NCBI RefSeq assembly: GCF_009846745.1
Contig: NZ_AQPF01000013.1
Coordinates: 26,090 to 90,089 of the forward strand
Reading direction: 5' to 3'
Source: Alloalcanivorax xiamenensis
Lineage (GTDB): Bacteria > Pseudomonadota > Gammaproteobacteria > Pseudomonadales > Alcanivoracaceae
DNA: 64,000 nt
The notes under the pieces were generated by a model. That model had not been told where the DNA came from. It worked only from the letters and a program-made list of their open reading frames with translations, and did no database searches. A program made the translations under genes and the position numbers. Shown in pieces: positions 7,196-14,820 of this stretch (position 1 is the first letter of the stretch; each line of letters starts with the position of its first letter).

Positions 7196-9355
7196 TCAAA
7201 AGGGCAGCGCCAGGTCGGGGGACACCGCCCGGAGCTGATCACGGAACAGATCCTTGACCCGTTCCAGGGCCGCCGTGTCGCGACCCTCGAAGCGCATTTC
7301 CAGCACCGATTGTAAGGGGCAAAGCCTCACCACGCCCCACCCATCGGGAAATTCCACCCGCAGACCGTCCACGGTGGCCGCGCGTCCGCCGGGAAAACGG
7401 CCCTCCGCGCGCAGCGCCGAAACCAGCGCCAGCCCCTGATCATCGGGGACAGGCAGCCGCAGCAGCGGGGTACTCCGCCCGGTGGTGAGGCCAGCGAACA
7501 CGGTGGCGCTGTCGTCCTCCTGCATACTGAGGATCTCCAGCACCCGGGCCGCCGCATAGAAACCGTCGGCGAAGCCGAACCAACGATCCGCGCAAAACAA
7601 CCGGCCGGACCACTCACCCGCCAACGGCGCGCCCAAACGCAGGCGCTCCCCGGCGATATGGCTTGGGTCGGCGGCGCACAATACCGGGCGCCCGCCCTGT
7701 TTGCGAATCAGGGAAGGCAAGGCGCGGCTGCATTTTACGTCAAATAAAACGTCGGCGCCGGGGTGACGGCTCAACAAGTCCCGGGCCAGCAGCATCAGTA
7801 CCTGATCAGACGCCACTTCCCCGCCCTGATGATCCACCACCGCCAGCGTATTGCCCCGCTGATCCAGGAGGATACCGATATCCGTGTTCTGTTCCGTCAC
7901 CACGCGGCGCAGGGTCTCGGCGGTCTTGGCCGGCACTACGGCACAGCCCAGGCCATCGAACAGGGCGTTCGCCAGCGGTGCCAGCAGCGGAGGCGCGTGC
8001 AGCGCCAGCCGCAGTGGCCGGGCCAGAACGATATCGTCACGAAGCTGGCGCAGATAAGCATCAAGGGGAGCCGGCTCGGGATCGGCCCGTCGCGCGGTGG
8101 CGGCCACGGTACCGGCGCTGTAGCGGCGCAGGGTGTCGACATCGTCCTGGCTCAGGTCCTGGCCGTCCAGCACCGGAATCAGCCGCCAGCGATCACCGTG
8201 TTTGTGGGCGTACAGCCCTTCGCGGGTGGCGCCGGTTTCCAGCCCGTGTCGCCACAGGGGTTCCGCGCAGGGTGCCTGGTCCAGGGTCTTGATGCCTTCC
8301 ACGAGAATCCCGCCACGCAGCGCGTCGAGCACCGCATCGGCCCCCTCCGAATCATCACTGGCCAGGCACAGGGCCGGAGCGTGCTTGTCCCGGGCCAGAG
8401 CGGCGAAGGCGCTGCCCAGGCGAGCCAGGAGCTCGGGGTCCGCTTTGAGAACCAGGCCATCGCCGCTGAAAACATCATCCGGCAATGGCGGCTGGGTGAC
8501 CGTCGGTGCCGCTGGTTTCGGCGCGGCCGGTTCGCGGCGTTGCGGTTTGGGAGAGCTGACTTGTACCGCCGGTTCCGGCTGCTCAGGGCGTCGCCTCAGC
8601 CTGGGCAGGATCAGCGCGAGCAGGATCAGGCCGAGACCCAGGCCGCCGGGCAGAATCCAGGCGGTGATCGGAGGCGGGGGCGGTGGCATATCCAGCCGCA
8701 CCGTGAAGGTACCCTGGGTGGCTTCCCCGGAAGCCGTATTCGTGCCATGAAGAGCAGTGCCATGGAGAGCGGCCTGGCCGCGCCGGGCCAGAGTGACATC
8801 GTCCTGAATCAGCCGTACCTGGGCGCCTTTGGGCAGGCGCTGATCGATCCGTTGCATCCAGGGCCCGAGACCCTGCTGGATGATCAGGGCGCCGCCGGAT
8901 ACCGCCCGTCCCGCCAGCAATGCCGGCGACTCACCGCCGCGCCCGATGACCAGAGGGGCGCGGCCGCCCCCTTCATGAAGCCGTTGCAGCAGATCCTGCT
9001 CGGTGAAGCTGAGCGCCTCGGTGGCGGCGGCGTCCGGCACGATGCGTAACCGGCCGTCGCGAAACCAGTCGGCATCGGAAATGTGCGTTTGCGCCAGCGC
9101 GCGCTGGACCGGGATTTCGCCGGGCAGGCGCGTCAGCCTGTCCTCGAGCCGTTGCGCCCGGTTCCACAGGGCGCCCGCCCATTCCCGGGCCAGTCCCCGG
9201 GCATCGGCCTGCGCGGTTTGTAACTGCCTGTGCTGGATCTGCTGGTGGAAATAAACGGCCTGGGCGGCGGCGAGCGCCAGCCCCACCAGTAAGGCGAGCA
9301 GAACGAAGGGCCGGGCTGGGCGCGCGCCGGCGCCGTCGGCCTTGCTGTTGAACAT
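7196..9355 (-). CDS. Membrane-anchored AlgC-like protein with degraded active site (phosphohexomutase pseudoenzyme)
   Basis: This 719-residue protein sits where Pseudomonas has algC (phosphomannomutase/phosphoglucomutase). Residues 17-36 and 231-250 are transmembrane segments flanking a periplasmic region. A P/Q-rich linker (256-292) leads to a domain collinear with AlgC. Fold-preserving parts are clear: HPGADVLFDVKCSRAL (531-546), RWFGFADGFYAAARVLEIL (591-609), DGLRVEFPDGWGVVRL (663-678) and the VSPDLALPF end. The catalytic loops are not. The phospho-serine loop TGSHNP reads GATREG (375-380), the metal loop DGDGDR reads DQRGNT (498-503), the sugar loop GEMSGH reads GEWSGR (580-585), and the phosphate loop reads RLCPLQS (677-683). 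Comparison sequences are from memory of AlgC. A GGGGGGAC precedes the ATG. Confidence 0.85.
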   Translation of the reverse strand: MFNSKADGAGARPARPFVLLALLVGLALAAAQAVYFHQQIQHRQLQTAQADARGLAREWAGALWNRAQRLEDRLTRLPGEIPVQRALAQTHISDADWFRDGRLRIVPDAAATEALSFTEQDLLQRLHEGGGRAPLVIGRGGESPALLAGRAVSGGALIIQQGLGPWMQRIDQRLPKGAQVRLIQDDVTLARRGQAALHGTALHGTNTASGEATQGTFTVRLDMPPPPPPITAWILPGGLGLGLILLALILPRLRRRPEQPEPAVQVSSPKPQRREPAAPKPAAPTVTQPPLPDDVFSGDGLVLKADPELLARLGSAFAALARDKHAPALCLASDDSEGADAVLDALRGGILVEGIKTLDQAPCAEPLWRHGLETGATREGLYAHKHGDRWRLIPVLDGQDLSQDDVDTLRRYSAGTVAATARRADPEPAPLDAYLRQLRDDIVLARPLRLALHAPPLLAPLANALFDGLGCAVVPAKTAETLRRVVTEQNTDIGILLDQRGNTLAVVDHQGGEVASDQVLMLLARDLLSRHPGADVLFDVKCSRALPSLIRKQGGRPVLCAADPSHIAGERLRLGAPLAGEWSGRLFCADRWFGFADGFYAAARVLEILSMQEDDSATVFAGLTTGRSTPLLRLPVPDDQGLALVSALRAEGRFPGGRAATVDGLRVEFPDGWGVVRLCPLQSVLEMRFEGRDTAALERVKDLFRDQLRAVSPDLALPF

Positions 9356-9482
9356 GGTGTCCCCCCTTGTTGTGCACTTGAACGACGATGTTCAAGCAAC
9401 AACGCCGGCGGCCCCCACCGCCGGCGTGCGCGCCCGGCCCGCATCGGAATAGTGTCATGCGCGGGACGGGCGGGTGCGGAGG

Positions 9483-9935
9483 TTATTGTCGGCCACTGTG
9501 GCCGAAGCCGCCGCTACCCCGTTGGCTTTCTGTGAACTGCTCCACCTGCTGCCAGACCACCTGCCGCACCGGCACGATCACCAACTGCGCCACCCGCTCA
9601 CCGGGCTCCAGAGTGAAAGCATTTTGCCCCCGGTTCCAGCAGGAGACCATCAATTCGCCCTGGTAATCGGAGTCGATCAGCCCCACCAGATTACCCAGCA
9701 CGATGCCGTGCTTGTGCCCCAGGCCGGAGCGCGGCAGCACCAGGCCGGCGTAACCGGGATCGGCGATGTGGATCGACAAACCGGTGGGCAGCAAAGTGGA
9801 ATCCCCCGGCGCCAGGCTGATGGCTTCGTCCAGCATGGCGCGCAGGTCCAGGCCGGCGGAGCCTTCGGTGGCGTAATGGGGCAAGGGAATGGTGTCGCCC
9901 AGACGCGGGTCGAGCACTCGATATTGCAGGTTCAT
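9483..9935 (-). CDS. dut: dUTP diphosphatase
   Basis: Dut hydrolyses dUTP to dUMP, keeping uracil out of DNA and feeding thymidylate synthesis. The 150-residue trimer-type dUTPase shows all five motifs: AGLDLRA (27-33), PRSGLGHKHGI (68-78), GLIDSDYQGE (85-94), RVAQLV (112-117), and the C-terminal arm RGSGGFGHSGR. It is upstream of the AlgC-like gene and downstream of coaBC, the standard coaBC-dut order, but a REPIN separates it from coaBC. Confidence 0.96.
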   Translation of the reverse strand: MNLQYRVLDPRLGDTIPLPHYATEGSAGLDLRAMLDEAISLAPGDSTLLPTGLSIHIADPGYAGLVLPRSGLGHKHGIVLGNLVGLIDSDYQGELMVSCWNRGQNAFTLEPGERVAQLVIVPVRQVVWQQVEQFTESQRGSGGFGHSGRQ

Positions 9936-9996
9936 GTGTTATCCCGGGTTGATGACGAATCGACGAATAGCTTACACGAGACACGTTGGCACGTTG

Positions 9997-10069
9997 ATTC
10001 GCTACCAAGGCAGCTTCCCACAGCGGCTCGGTAGCCCCCTTTGTGGGAAGCGAGCTTGCTCGCGAATGC
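9997..10069. repeat. REPIN between coaBC and dut
   Basis: Inverted pair of REP units. The left unit has an imperfect GCTACC/GGCAGC stem (one broken pair) and the right has GCGAGC/GCTCGC. The two units of one pair therefore carry different stems. It lies between two genes usually read in one operon. Confidence 0.85.
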
Positions 10070-10182
10070 AGCGTGAATTCACATATCCAAGACCAATCGG
10101 CTGGCCACGGCAATGGAGTCTGCGGTCAAGCGCCAGAGCTTCCCCATTTGTAAGGCAGCAGTGCCCACGGCCGTGATTTTCT

Positions 10183-11382
10183 TCAGTCCTTGTACCGTAT
10201 CGCGATCAGTTCGATCAATTGCTTGGCGATCTGTCGTTTGGACGCCAGCGGCAGTACCTTGTGGCCGCCGGGCCAGATCACGGTCAGGGCGTTATTGTCG
10301 CTGTTGAAACCCACATTGCTGCCGGACACATCGTTGGTGGCGATCATGTCCAGCTTCTTGTTGGTCAGCTTGCCCTGGGCGTAGCTCATCACGTCCTGGG
10401 TTTCCGCGGCGAAGCCCACGGTGAAGGGGCGTTTGTCGTGGCTGGCCACCGCGGCGATGATGTCCGGGTTCTTCACCAGGGTCAGGTGAATCTCCTCGGT
10501 GGACTTCTTGATCTTGTGGTCCGCGGTCACCGTCGGCCGGTAGTCCGCCACGGCGGCGGTGGCGATGAACACATCGCAGCCCTGCTCCACCACTCCCATG
10601 CTGGTCTCGTACATATCCTGGGCGCGTACCACGTCGATACGATGCACCCGCTCCGGCGTTGGCAAGGCCACCGGACCGGCGATCAGCGTGACCCGGGCAC
10701 CCGCTTCCGCGGCCGCCTCCGCCAGAGCGAAGCCCATCTTGCCGGAACTCTTGTTGGTCAGGTAACGCACCGGATCGATCGGCTCGCGGGTGGGGCCGGC
10801 GGTGATCACCACATGCCTGCCGGTGAGCAGATCGTAATTAAAGATATCCGCTGCCCGCTGAATGATCTCTTCCGGCTCCAGCATGCGGCCGGGGCCCACC
10901 TCGCCGCAGGCCTGGCTGCCGGAACCGGGGCCGAAGATATGGATGCCTTTCTCCTGCAGGATCAGCTGATTCTTCTGCGTGGCGCTATCCGCCCACATCT
11001 GCTGATTCATGGCCGGCGCGATGGCAATGGGCGCGCCGGTGGCCAGGCACAGGGTGGTCAGCAGATCGTTGCCGTGGCCGTGGGCCAGACGGGCGAGGAA
11101 ATTGGCGGAGGCCGGAGCAATCAGGATCAGGTCGGCCCAGCGCGCCAGTTCGATGTGCCCCATCGCCGCCTCGGCGCGGGGGTCGAGAAGGTCGGTGTGC
11201 ACCGGTTGCCCGGACAGCGCCTGCATGGTCAGCGGCGTGATGAACTCACAGGCTCCCTGGGTCATCACCACGCGCACCTCGGCGCCGGCGTCCTGCAGGC
11301 GACGGACCAGATCCGCTGCCTTGTAAGCGGCGATGCCGCCGGTGACGCCGAGAAGAATTCGCTTACTAATCAAACGTTGCAT
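10183..11382 (-). CDS. coaBC: Bifunctional phosphopantothenoylcysteine decarboxylase / phosphopantothenate-cysteine ligase
   Basis: CoaBC performs two consecutive steps of coenzyme A synthesis. At 399 residues it has the FMN-dependent CoaC half (GVTGGIAAYKAADLVRR, then APASANFLARLAHGHGNDLL and PAMNQQMW) and the CoaB half, from about residue 190 (VITAGPTREPIDPVRYLTN, SSGKMG, KKSTEEIHL, VGFAAET). I start at MQRLISKRILLGV, matching family length. The palindromic LexA-type box overlaps its ribosome-binding region. It is divergent from radC. Confidence 0.95.
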   Translation of the reverse strand: MQRLISKRILLGVTGGIAAYKAADLVRRLQDAGAEVRVVMTQGACEFITPLTMQALSGQPVHTDLLDPRAEAAMGHIELARWADLILIAPASANFLARLAHGHGNDLLTTLCLATGAPIAIAPAMNQQMWADSATQKNQLILQEKGIHIFGPGSGSQACGEVGPGRMLEPEEIIQRAADIFNYDLLTGRHVVITAGPTREPIDPVRYLTNKSSGKMGFALAEAAAEAGARVTLIAGPVALPTPERVHRIDVVRAQDMYETSMGVVEQGCDVFIATAAVADYRPTVTADHKIKKSTEEIHLTLVKNPDIIAAVASHDKRPFTVGFAAETQDVMSYAQGKLTNKKLDMIATNDVSGSNVGFNSDNNALTVIWPGGHKVLPLASKRQIAKQLIELIAIRYKD

Positions 11383-11401
11383 ACTGTATTTCCGTACAGT
11401 A
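11382..11401. promoter_or_regulatory. LexA-type SOS box between coaBC and radC
   Basis: CTGTATTTCCGTACAG at 11384-11399 has the CTGT-N8-ACAG form of the gammaproteobacterial LexA operator. The 20-bp block matches the E. coli consensus at 16 positions, by my own count. It lies about 120 bases before the radC start and directly before the coaBC ATG. On the coaBC side the same palindrome would form an RNA hairpin with the GGA of the ribosome site in its loop. Binding by LexA is inferred. Confidence 0.6.
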
Positions 11402-11518
11402 GTTTGGGGTGGACGCTTTCGCAGTGTATGCCCAATGCCGGGCGGTGACAAACGGGCCAGGGGGCGGCGATTGGCGTCGGCTAGCAGGGCACTAAACCAT
11501 CATCACGGAGGATATCCA

Positions 11519-12193
11519 ATGGCAATAACGGACTGGCCGGAAAACGAACGCCCGCGGGAAAAGCTGCTGCAGCGGGGCGCGGCGGCACTGAGTGACGCGG
11601 AGCTGCTGGCGGTGTTGTTGCGCACTGGTCTGCGGGGCTGTTCCGCGGTGGACCTGGGGCGCAATCTGTTGAATGAGGCTGGCGATCTGCGGGCACTGCT
11701 GGATCTGCCTCCGGAGCGCATGCGGCGTATGCGCGGGCTGGGAGGCACCCGCCTGACCCAGTTGCTGGCATCGGTGGAGCTGGGGAAACGTTATGTCGCC
11801 TTGGAACTCAAGAAGGAAGTGACCCTCAGTGAACCCGAGCCGGCCGCGCGCATGTTCATGTCGGAGCTGCGCGGGGAGCCCAGTGAGGTGTTCGCGGTAC
11901 TGTTCATGGACAACAAGAACCGCATGCTCGGCTTCGAGAAGCTGTTCCGTGGCACCGTGGACGCCGCCGCCGTCTACCCGAGGGAAGTGGTGCGGCGGGC
12001 GCTGGACCACAATGCGTCCAGCATCATCGTCGGGCACAATCACCCCTCGGGCATCGCCGAGCCCAGCCGCGCGGACCGCGATGTCACCCGCCGCCTCAGC
12101 GACGCCCTGAACCTGGTGGATGTCCGCCTGCTGGATCACCTGGTGATCGGTGACAACCAGTGGCAGTCCCTGGGCCGCCTCGGCTGGCTGTAG
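11519..12193 (+). CDS. radC: RadC family JAMM-domain protein
   Basis: A 224-residue RadC family protein: an N-terminal helix-hairpin-helix region (LSDAELLAVLLRTG, then RMRGLGGTRL) is followed by a JAMM-type metal site (GHNHPSGIAEPSRAD, residues 172-186). The cellular role of RadC is unsettled; proposals include DNA repair and recombination. The start MAITDWPENERPREK has GGAGGATATCC just upstream, so I do not use the longer open frame that overlaps coaBC. A LexA-type box upstream would make it damage-inducible if functional. Confidence 0.92.
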   Translation: MAITDWPENERPREKLLQRGAAALSDAELLAVLLRTGLRGCSAVDLGRNLLNEAGDLRALLDLPPERMRRMRGLGGTRLTQLLASVELGKRYVALELKKEVTLSEPEPAARMFMSELRGEPSEVFAVLFMDNKNRMLGFEKLFRGTVDAAAVYPREVVRRALDHNASSIIVGHNHPSGIAEPSRADRDVTRRLSDALNLVDVRLLDHLVIGDNQWQSLGRLGWL

Positions 12194-12222
12194 CGGCGGG
12201 CTCGCGCGCTTCCCGCCACCCC

Positions 12223-12325
12223 GCTACAAAGCCGCTGTGGGAGGCCGGGGCAGGATTCGCCAGCAAGCTGGCTTCCCACAGTGTGCTACGAAGCCGCTGT
12301 GGGAAGCTGCCTTGGCAGCGAATAC
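12223..12325. repeat. REP units between radC and rpmB
   Basis: A full unit with the CTACGAAGCCG flank and a GCTGCC/GGCAGC stem (right) follows an inverted unit with a GCCAGC/GCTGGC stem. A partial unit (CTACAAAGCCGCTGTGGGAG) that lacks its hairpin precedes both. Confidence 0.85.
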
Positions 12326-12371
12326 CGGCCCTGCCAGCCCTCCCCAATGCACCGCCATCGACGCTTTCCGC

Positions 12372-12400
12372 TTGATCCCGGGAGCGGGGTCTGGTATAAA
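12372..12400 (+). promoter_or_regulatory. Sigma-70 promoter of rpmB-rpmG
   Basis: TTGATC at 12372-12377 and TATAAA at 12395-12400 are separated by exactly 17 bases, with a TGG extended -10 immediately in front of the -10. The rpmB start is 58 bases downstream. This is the best-formed sigma-70 promoter I see in the window. Confidence 0.8.
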
Positions 12401-12457
12401 ACGCGGCCTTATTCCGGGGCTGCCCCGCCCCTATGTGATCATCACGGGAGCAAGATC

Positions 12458-12694
12458 ATGTCCAAGGTTTGCCAGGTGACCGGCAAGCGCCCGGTAACGG
12501 GCCACAACGTGTCCCACTCGAACATCAAGACCAAGCGTCGGTTCGAACCGAATTTGCACTACCACCGTTTCTGGGTGGAAAGCGAAAAGCGCTTTGTGCG
12601 TCTGCGCGTGTCCTCCAAAGGCATGCGCATCATCGATAAGAAGGGTATCGACTCAGTACTGACCGATATCCGTGCCCGCGGCATTCGAGTTTAA
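12458..12694 (+). CDS. rpmB: 50S ribosomal protein L28
   Basis: A 78-residue L28: MSKVCQVTGKRP, SHSNIKTKRRFEPNLH and RVSSKGMRIIDKKGID are diagnostic. It is part of the large ribosomal subunit. GGAG lies upstream of the ATG. It is followed 11 bases later by rpmG, the universal rpmB-rpmG operon, and both are read from the promoter at 12372-12400. Confidence 0.97.
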   Translation: MSKVCQVTGKRPVTGHNVSHSNIKTKRRFEPNLHYHRFWVESEKRFVRLRVSSKGMRIIDKKGIDSVLTDIRARGIRV

Positions 12695-12705
12695 GGAGCT
12701 GACCC

Positions 12706-12873
12706 ATGGCCGGTCCGGTTCGTGAAAAGATTCGTCTGGTGTCCTCTGAAGGCACCGGTCACTTCTACACCACCACCAAAAACAAGCGTCTCCATCCGGA
12801 AAAGATGGAAACCAAAAAGTTTGATCCGGTGGTACGCAAGCACGTGATGTACAAGGAAGCGAAAATCAAGTAA
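12706..12873 (+). CDS. rpmG: 50S ribosomal protein L33
   Basis: A 55-residue protein with MAGPVREKIRLVSSEGTG at the start, GHFYTTTKNKR in the middle and FDPVVRKHVMYKEAKIK at the end. It lacks the cysteine pairs of the zinc form of L33, so it is the zinc-independent type. AAGGAG precedes the ATG by eight bases. It ends 35 bases before an intrinsic terminator. Confidence 0.96.
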   Translation: MAGPVREKIRLVSSEGTGHFYTTTKNKRLHPEKMETKKFDPVVRKHVMYKEAKIK

Positions 12874-12908
12874 CGCTTCCCCAGCCTGGCACGGGGCGAA
12901 CAGATAAA

Positions 12909-12943
12909 GGCCTGGTGGCACAAGCCACCGGGCCTTTTGTTGT
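12909..12943 (+). terminator. Rho-independent terminator of rpmB-rpmG
   Basis: An 11-bp stem (GGCCTGGTGGC with GCCACCGGGCC, one G-T pair) closes a 4-base loop and is followed by TTTTGTTGT. It is placed correctly after rpmG. Confidence 0.88.
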
Positions 12944-12989
12944 GCCCGCCAATTGCCGCCATTTCCCACGGAACCAATTGCCTACAACT

Positions 12990-13350
12990 ACGAAGACGCT
13001 GTGGGGGGCTTGCCTGCAAGCGAATAGGACAACGCCGGAGGCCGGAATTCGCCAGCAAGCTGGTCTCCCACAGTCTTACCACAAGGCCGCTGTGGGAAGC
13101 TTGCTTGCAAGCGAACGTCCCAACGCGGCAGGGGGCGGGACTTGCCAGCAAGCTGGTCTCCCACAGTCTTACCACAAGGCCGCTGTGGGAAGCTTGCTTG
13201 CAAGCGAACGTCCCAACGCGGCAGGGGGCGGGACTTGCCAGCAAGCTGGTCTCCCACAGTCTTACTACAAGGCCGCTGTGGGAAGCTTGCTTGCAAGCGA
13301 ATGGCCAATGGTCCAGAGACATTCGCGGCCAAGGCCGCTCCCCACAGCGG
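12990..13350. repeat. REPIN tandem array with a 93-bp period
   Basis: An inverted REP pair plus spacer is repeated head to tail. ACAAGGCCGCTGTGGG recurs at 13081, 13174 and 13267, exactly 93 bases apart. The two central copies are nearly identical, the first copy (from about 12990) is diverged and the last is cut. A further diverged unit with a GCGGCC/GGCCGC stem closes the array at about 13322. It fills most of the 480-base gap between rpmG and the parE remnant. No gene is credible here. Confidence 0.9.
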
Positions 13351-13351
13351 C

Positions 13352-13644
13352 TTAATAACCCGCCTCCTTCTGATGCTGGAATGCCAGCACATAGACGGTA
13401 TCGTCGGCGGGTTCAAAGCGGTACAGCGCGATATGGCCAGAATCTCCGAAAGGAATCACCAACTCACGCAATACAGGAATCGCTTCGTCCGGGCGGCCAA
13501 CGGTGGGAGTTGATTCCAGTAGCAAAAAGTGCTGCTCAATGACCTGTCCGGCGCGCCGGGCCGCCTCGGGAGCCTTGTCAAGCAGGACCGGCGGCACCTC
13601 GCCGGGCCTTGAGTTGCTCGGGCAGTAATGACTATTCGTGGCAC
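13352..13644 (-). pseudogene. ParE/RelE-type toxin, frameshifted
   Basis: The N-terminus (GTG start, PRIVITARATQGPARCRR) is open in one frame. The rest (LLDKAPEAARRAGQVIEQHF, then PVLRELVIPFGDSGHIALYR and AFQHQKEAGY) is open in another. The two join if one T is restored in the CCGGTCC stretch at about 13585-13589, giving RRFLLDKAPEAARR, which is what family members have. A single-base deletion has therefore probably inactivated this toxin. The antitoxin gene upstream is intact and overlaps it by 13 bases. Confidence 0.8.
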
Positions 13645-13904
13645 TCGGGAGTATCCTGTTCATTGTCAGTGCCCCAGGTCTTCAACCAGTCACGAACTTC
13701 CTGCCCCGTCAGATGCTGTCCTGTTTCCTGATAGGCTTGCCAGGAGGCCAGCGCTTCTTGCCGAAAGCTTTCGCGTGCTTCCTCCCGTTCAACATACTGC
13801 TGAATAGCCTCCAGCATGAGCCAGTGGGCCGAACGGCGCCGTTGATTGGCAAGGTGCTGGACGCGGCTTTTCAGTTCGTCGTCGATCTTCAGGGGCGTTG
13901 CCAT
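13632..13904 (-). CDS. ParD-like ribbon-helix-helix antitoxin
   Basis: A 90-residue protein with an N-terminal ribbon-helix-helix (MATPLKIDDELKSRVQHLAN, then RRSAHWLMLEAIQQYV). An acidic, glutamine-rich C-terminal half would bind the toxin. The start has GAGGG about nine bases upstream. Antitoxins of this type repress their own operon. Its toxin partner is frameshifted, so this is probably an orphan antitoxin now. Confidence 0.85.
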   Translation of the reverse strand: MATPLKIDDELKSRVQHLANQRRRSAHWLMLEAIQQYVEREEARESFRQEALASWQAYQETGQHLTGQEVRDWLKTWGTDNEQDTPECHE

Positions 13905-14223
13905 GATGGGCCCTCGTATCAATAAGTAATACCTGGTGATAAACTGGCCTCCACCTGATCAAATGTCCAGTCCCCGATCACGGCCGGGCGCGATTCAAGC
14001 TGCCTCATCCCAACCTTCCCACCAGTAGGTTGAAGCTCAAAATGTCACCGCATATTCATTGTCCGGGAATAAAACTGAAACCCGGCCGGCGCCTTTCCGT
14101 CCTTAAAATCCATCCTTATGCAATCTTATGTAACGCTTTGTACGTTGCCCGCACTCTTGTGATCTGATTCTCAGCATGATTTTACATATCGCATATAGGA
14201 AATGTGACTGAGCGCACTTTTTC

Positions 14224-14244
14224 ATAATGACAAAATGACATTAT
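14224..14244. repeat. Inverted repeat in Tad control region
   Basis: ATAATG and CATTAT, separated by nine bases, form a perfect two-fold symmetric site in AT-rich DNA about 300 bases before flp. It could be a binding site. AT-rich DNA gives such repeats by chance fairly often. Confidence 0.3.
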
Positions 14245-14446
14245 TTCATTTGGAGTCAGGTTTTTGCACACTCAAAACAACTCAGTGCGTATTCGGAAAA
14301 TGTAAAATGCAGACGGGGAGGTGCCAAGGGAGTCGGGGGGTAAGCAAAACCACTTATCGCATGCCACCGGCCGATTATCTTAAGAGCGGATCTGTAAGTG
14401 ATTGAAATAGCTACGTGTATTTACGCAGTATGCACAAAGTAGAACT

Positions 14447-14462
14447 TGTGACGAACGTCACA
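14447..14462. promoter_or_regulatory. CRP/Vfr-type binding site upstream of flp
   Basis: TGTGACGAACGTCACA is an exact TGTGA-N6-TCACA site, the consensus of CRP and of its Pseudomonas relative Vfr, and is symmetric apart from the central two bases. It is 75 bases before the flp ATG. It suggests cAMP-dependent control of the pilus operon. No transcription start is known, so I cannot say whether it would activate or repress. Confidence 0.65.
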
Positions 14463-14536
14463 CCGCATCTACGATTAAAACTGAAAGGTGCCCCTGTCTG
14501 GGGGGTAATTAAAAAGCCGCAAGGGAGCGCTTTAAA

Positions 14537-14779
14537 ATGAAACTGATCCAATCCATTAATACCGCCACTCAATTCCTGATGGCGCGTCTCTTTTCCCAAA
14601 TGCCAACCCGTAGTAACCGCCAGCGTGGGGCTAGTGCGTTGGAATATATCGTGCTCGCTGCCGCAATTATCATCATCGTTGGTTTGTTAGCCGCCAGTGG
14701 TGCTGGAGATAAATTGATTGAGGTCTTCGAGGGTCTTTTTGACGACGCCGCTGGCGTTAGCGGGCCTGCAGCTGGTTGA
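14537..14779 (+). CDS. flp: Flp-type major pilin
   Basis: An 80-residue prepilin: a 31-residue charged leader ends in RQRG, followed by ASALEYIVLAAAIIIIVGLL. This is the class III (Flp) cleavage site G^ASALEY with the required glutamate at +5, then the hydrophobic helix. It is the structural subunit of the Tad pilus, which mediates surface adhesion. GGAG lies about ten bases before the ATG. Its leader is longer than in most Flp pilins. The TadV-type prepilin peptidase needed to process it is not in the window. Confidence 0.9.
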   Translation: MKLIQSINTATQFLMARLFSQMPTRSNRQRGASALEYIVLAAAIIIIVGLLAASGAGDKLIEVFEGLFDDAAGVSGPAAG

Positions 14780-14820
14780 TCTTCAGGTAAATTCGTTGTT
14801 GCAGGGCTTGAGGCTGAGTC

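Larger units (their letters stand above)
13905..14536. other. AT-rich control region upstream of the Tad pilus operon
   Basis: About 630 bases without a gene, clearly richer in A and T than the flanks, especially from 14100 to 14480. It contains an inverted repeat at 14224-14244 and a CRP/Vfr-type palindrome at 14447-14462. I found no convincing sigma-70 or sigma-54 promoter by eye. The size and composition suggest a regulated, possibly H-NS-type silenced promoter region, which is inference. Confidence 0.55.

Noticed and set aside
7763..9049. 428-codon open frame on the plus strand opposite the AlgC-like gene
   Set aside because: It is a codon-bias shadow of the high-GC minus-strand gene: low-complexity, glutamine/histidine-rich, with no family resemblance or ribosome site.
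12990..13350. CRISPR array at the 93-bp tandem repeats
   Set aside because: The repeats include the spacers, the units are inverted REP pairs with near-identical spacers, and no cas gene is nearby.
12915..13355. Apparent repeat proteins with a 31-residue period in several frames
   Set aside because: The 93-base REPIN period is divisible by three, so frames stay open by arithmetic. The same region reads similarly in the antisense direction.
14281..14400. c-di-GMP (GEMM) riboswitch upstream of the Tad operon
   Set aside because: There is a G-rich stretch, but the conserved GEMM sequence blocks and tetraloop receptor are absent.
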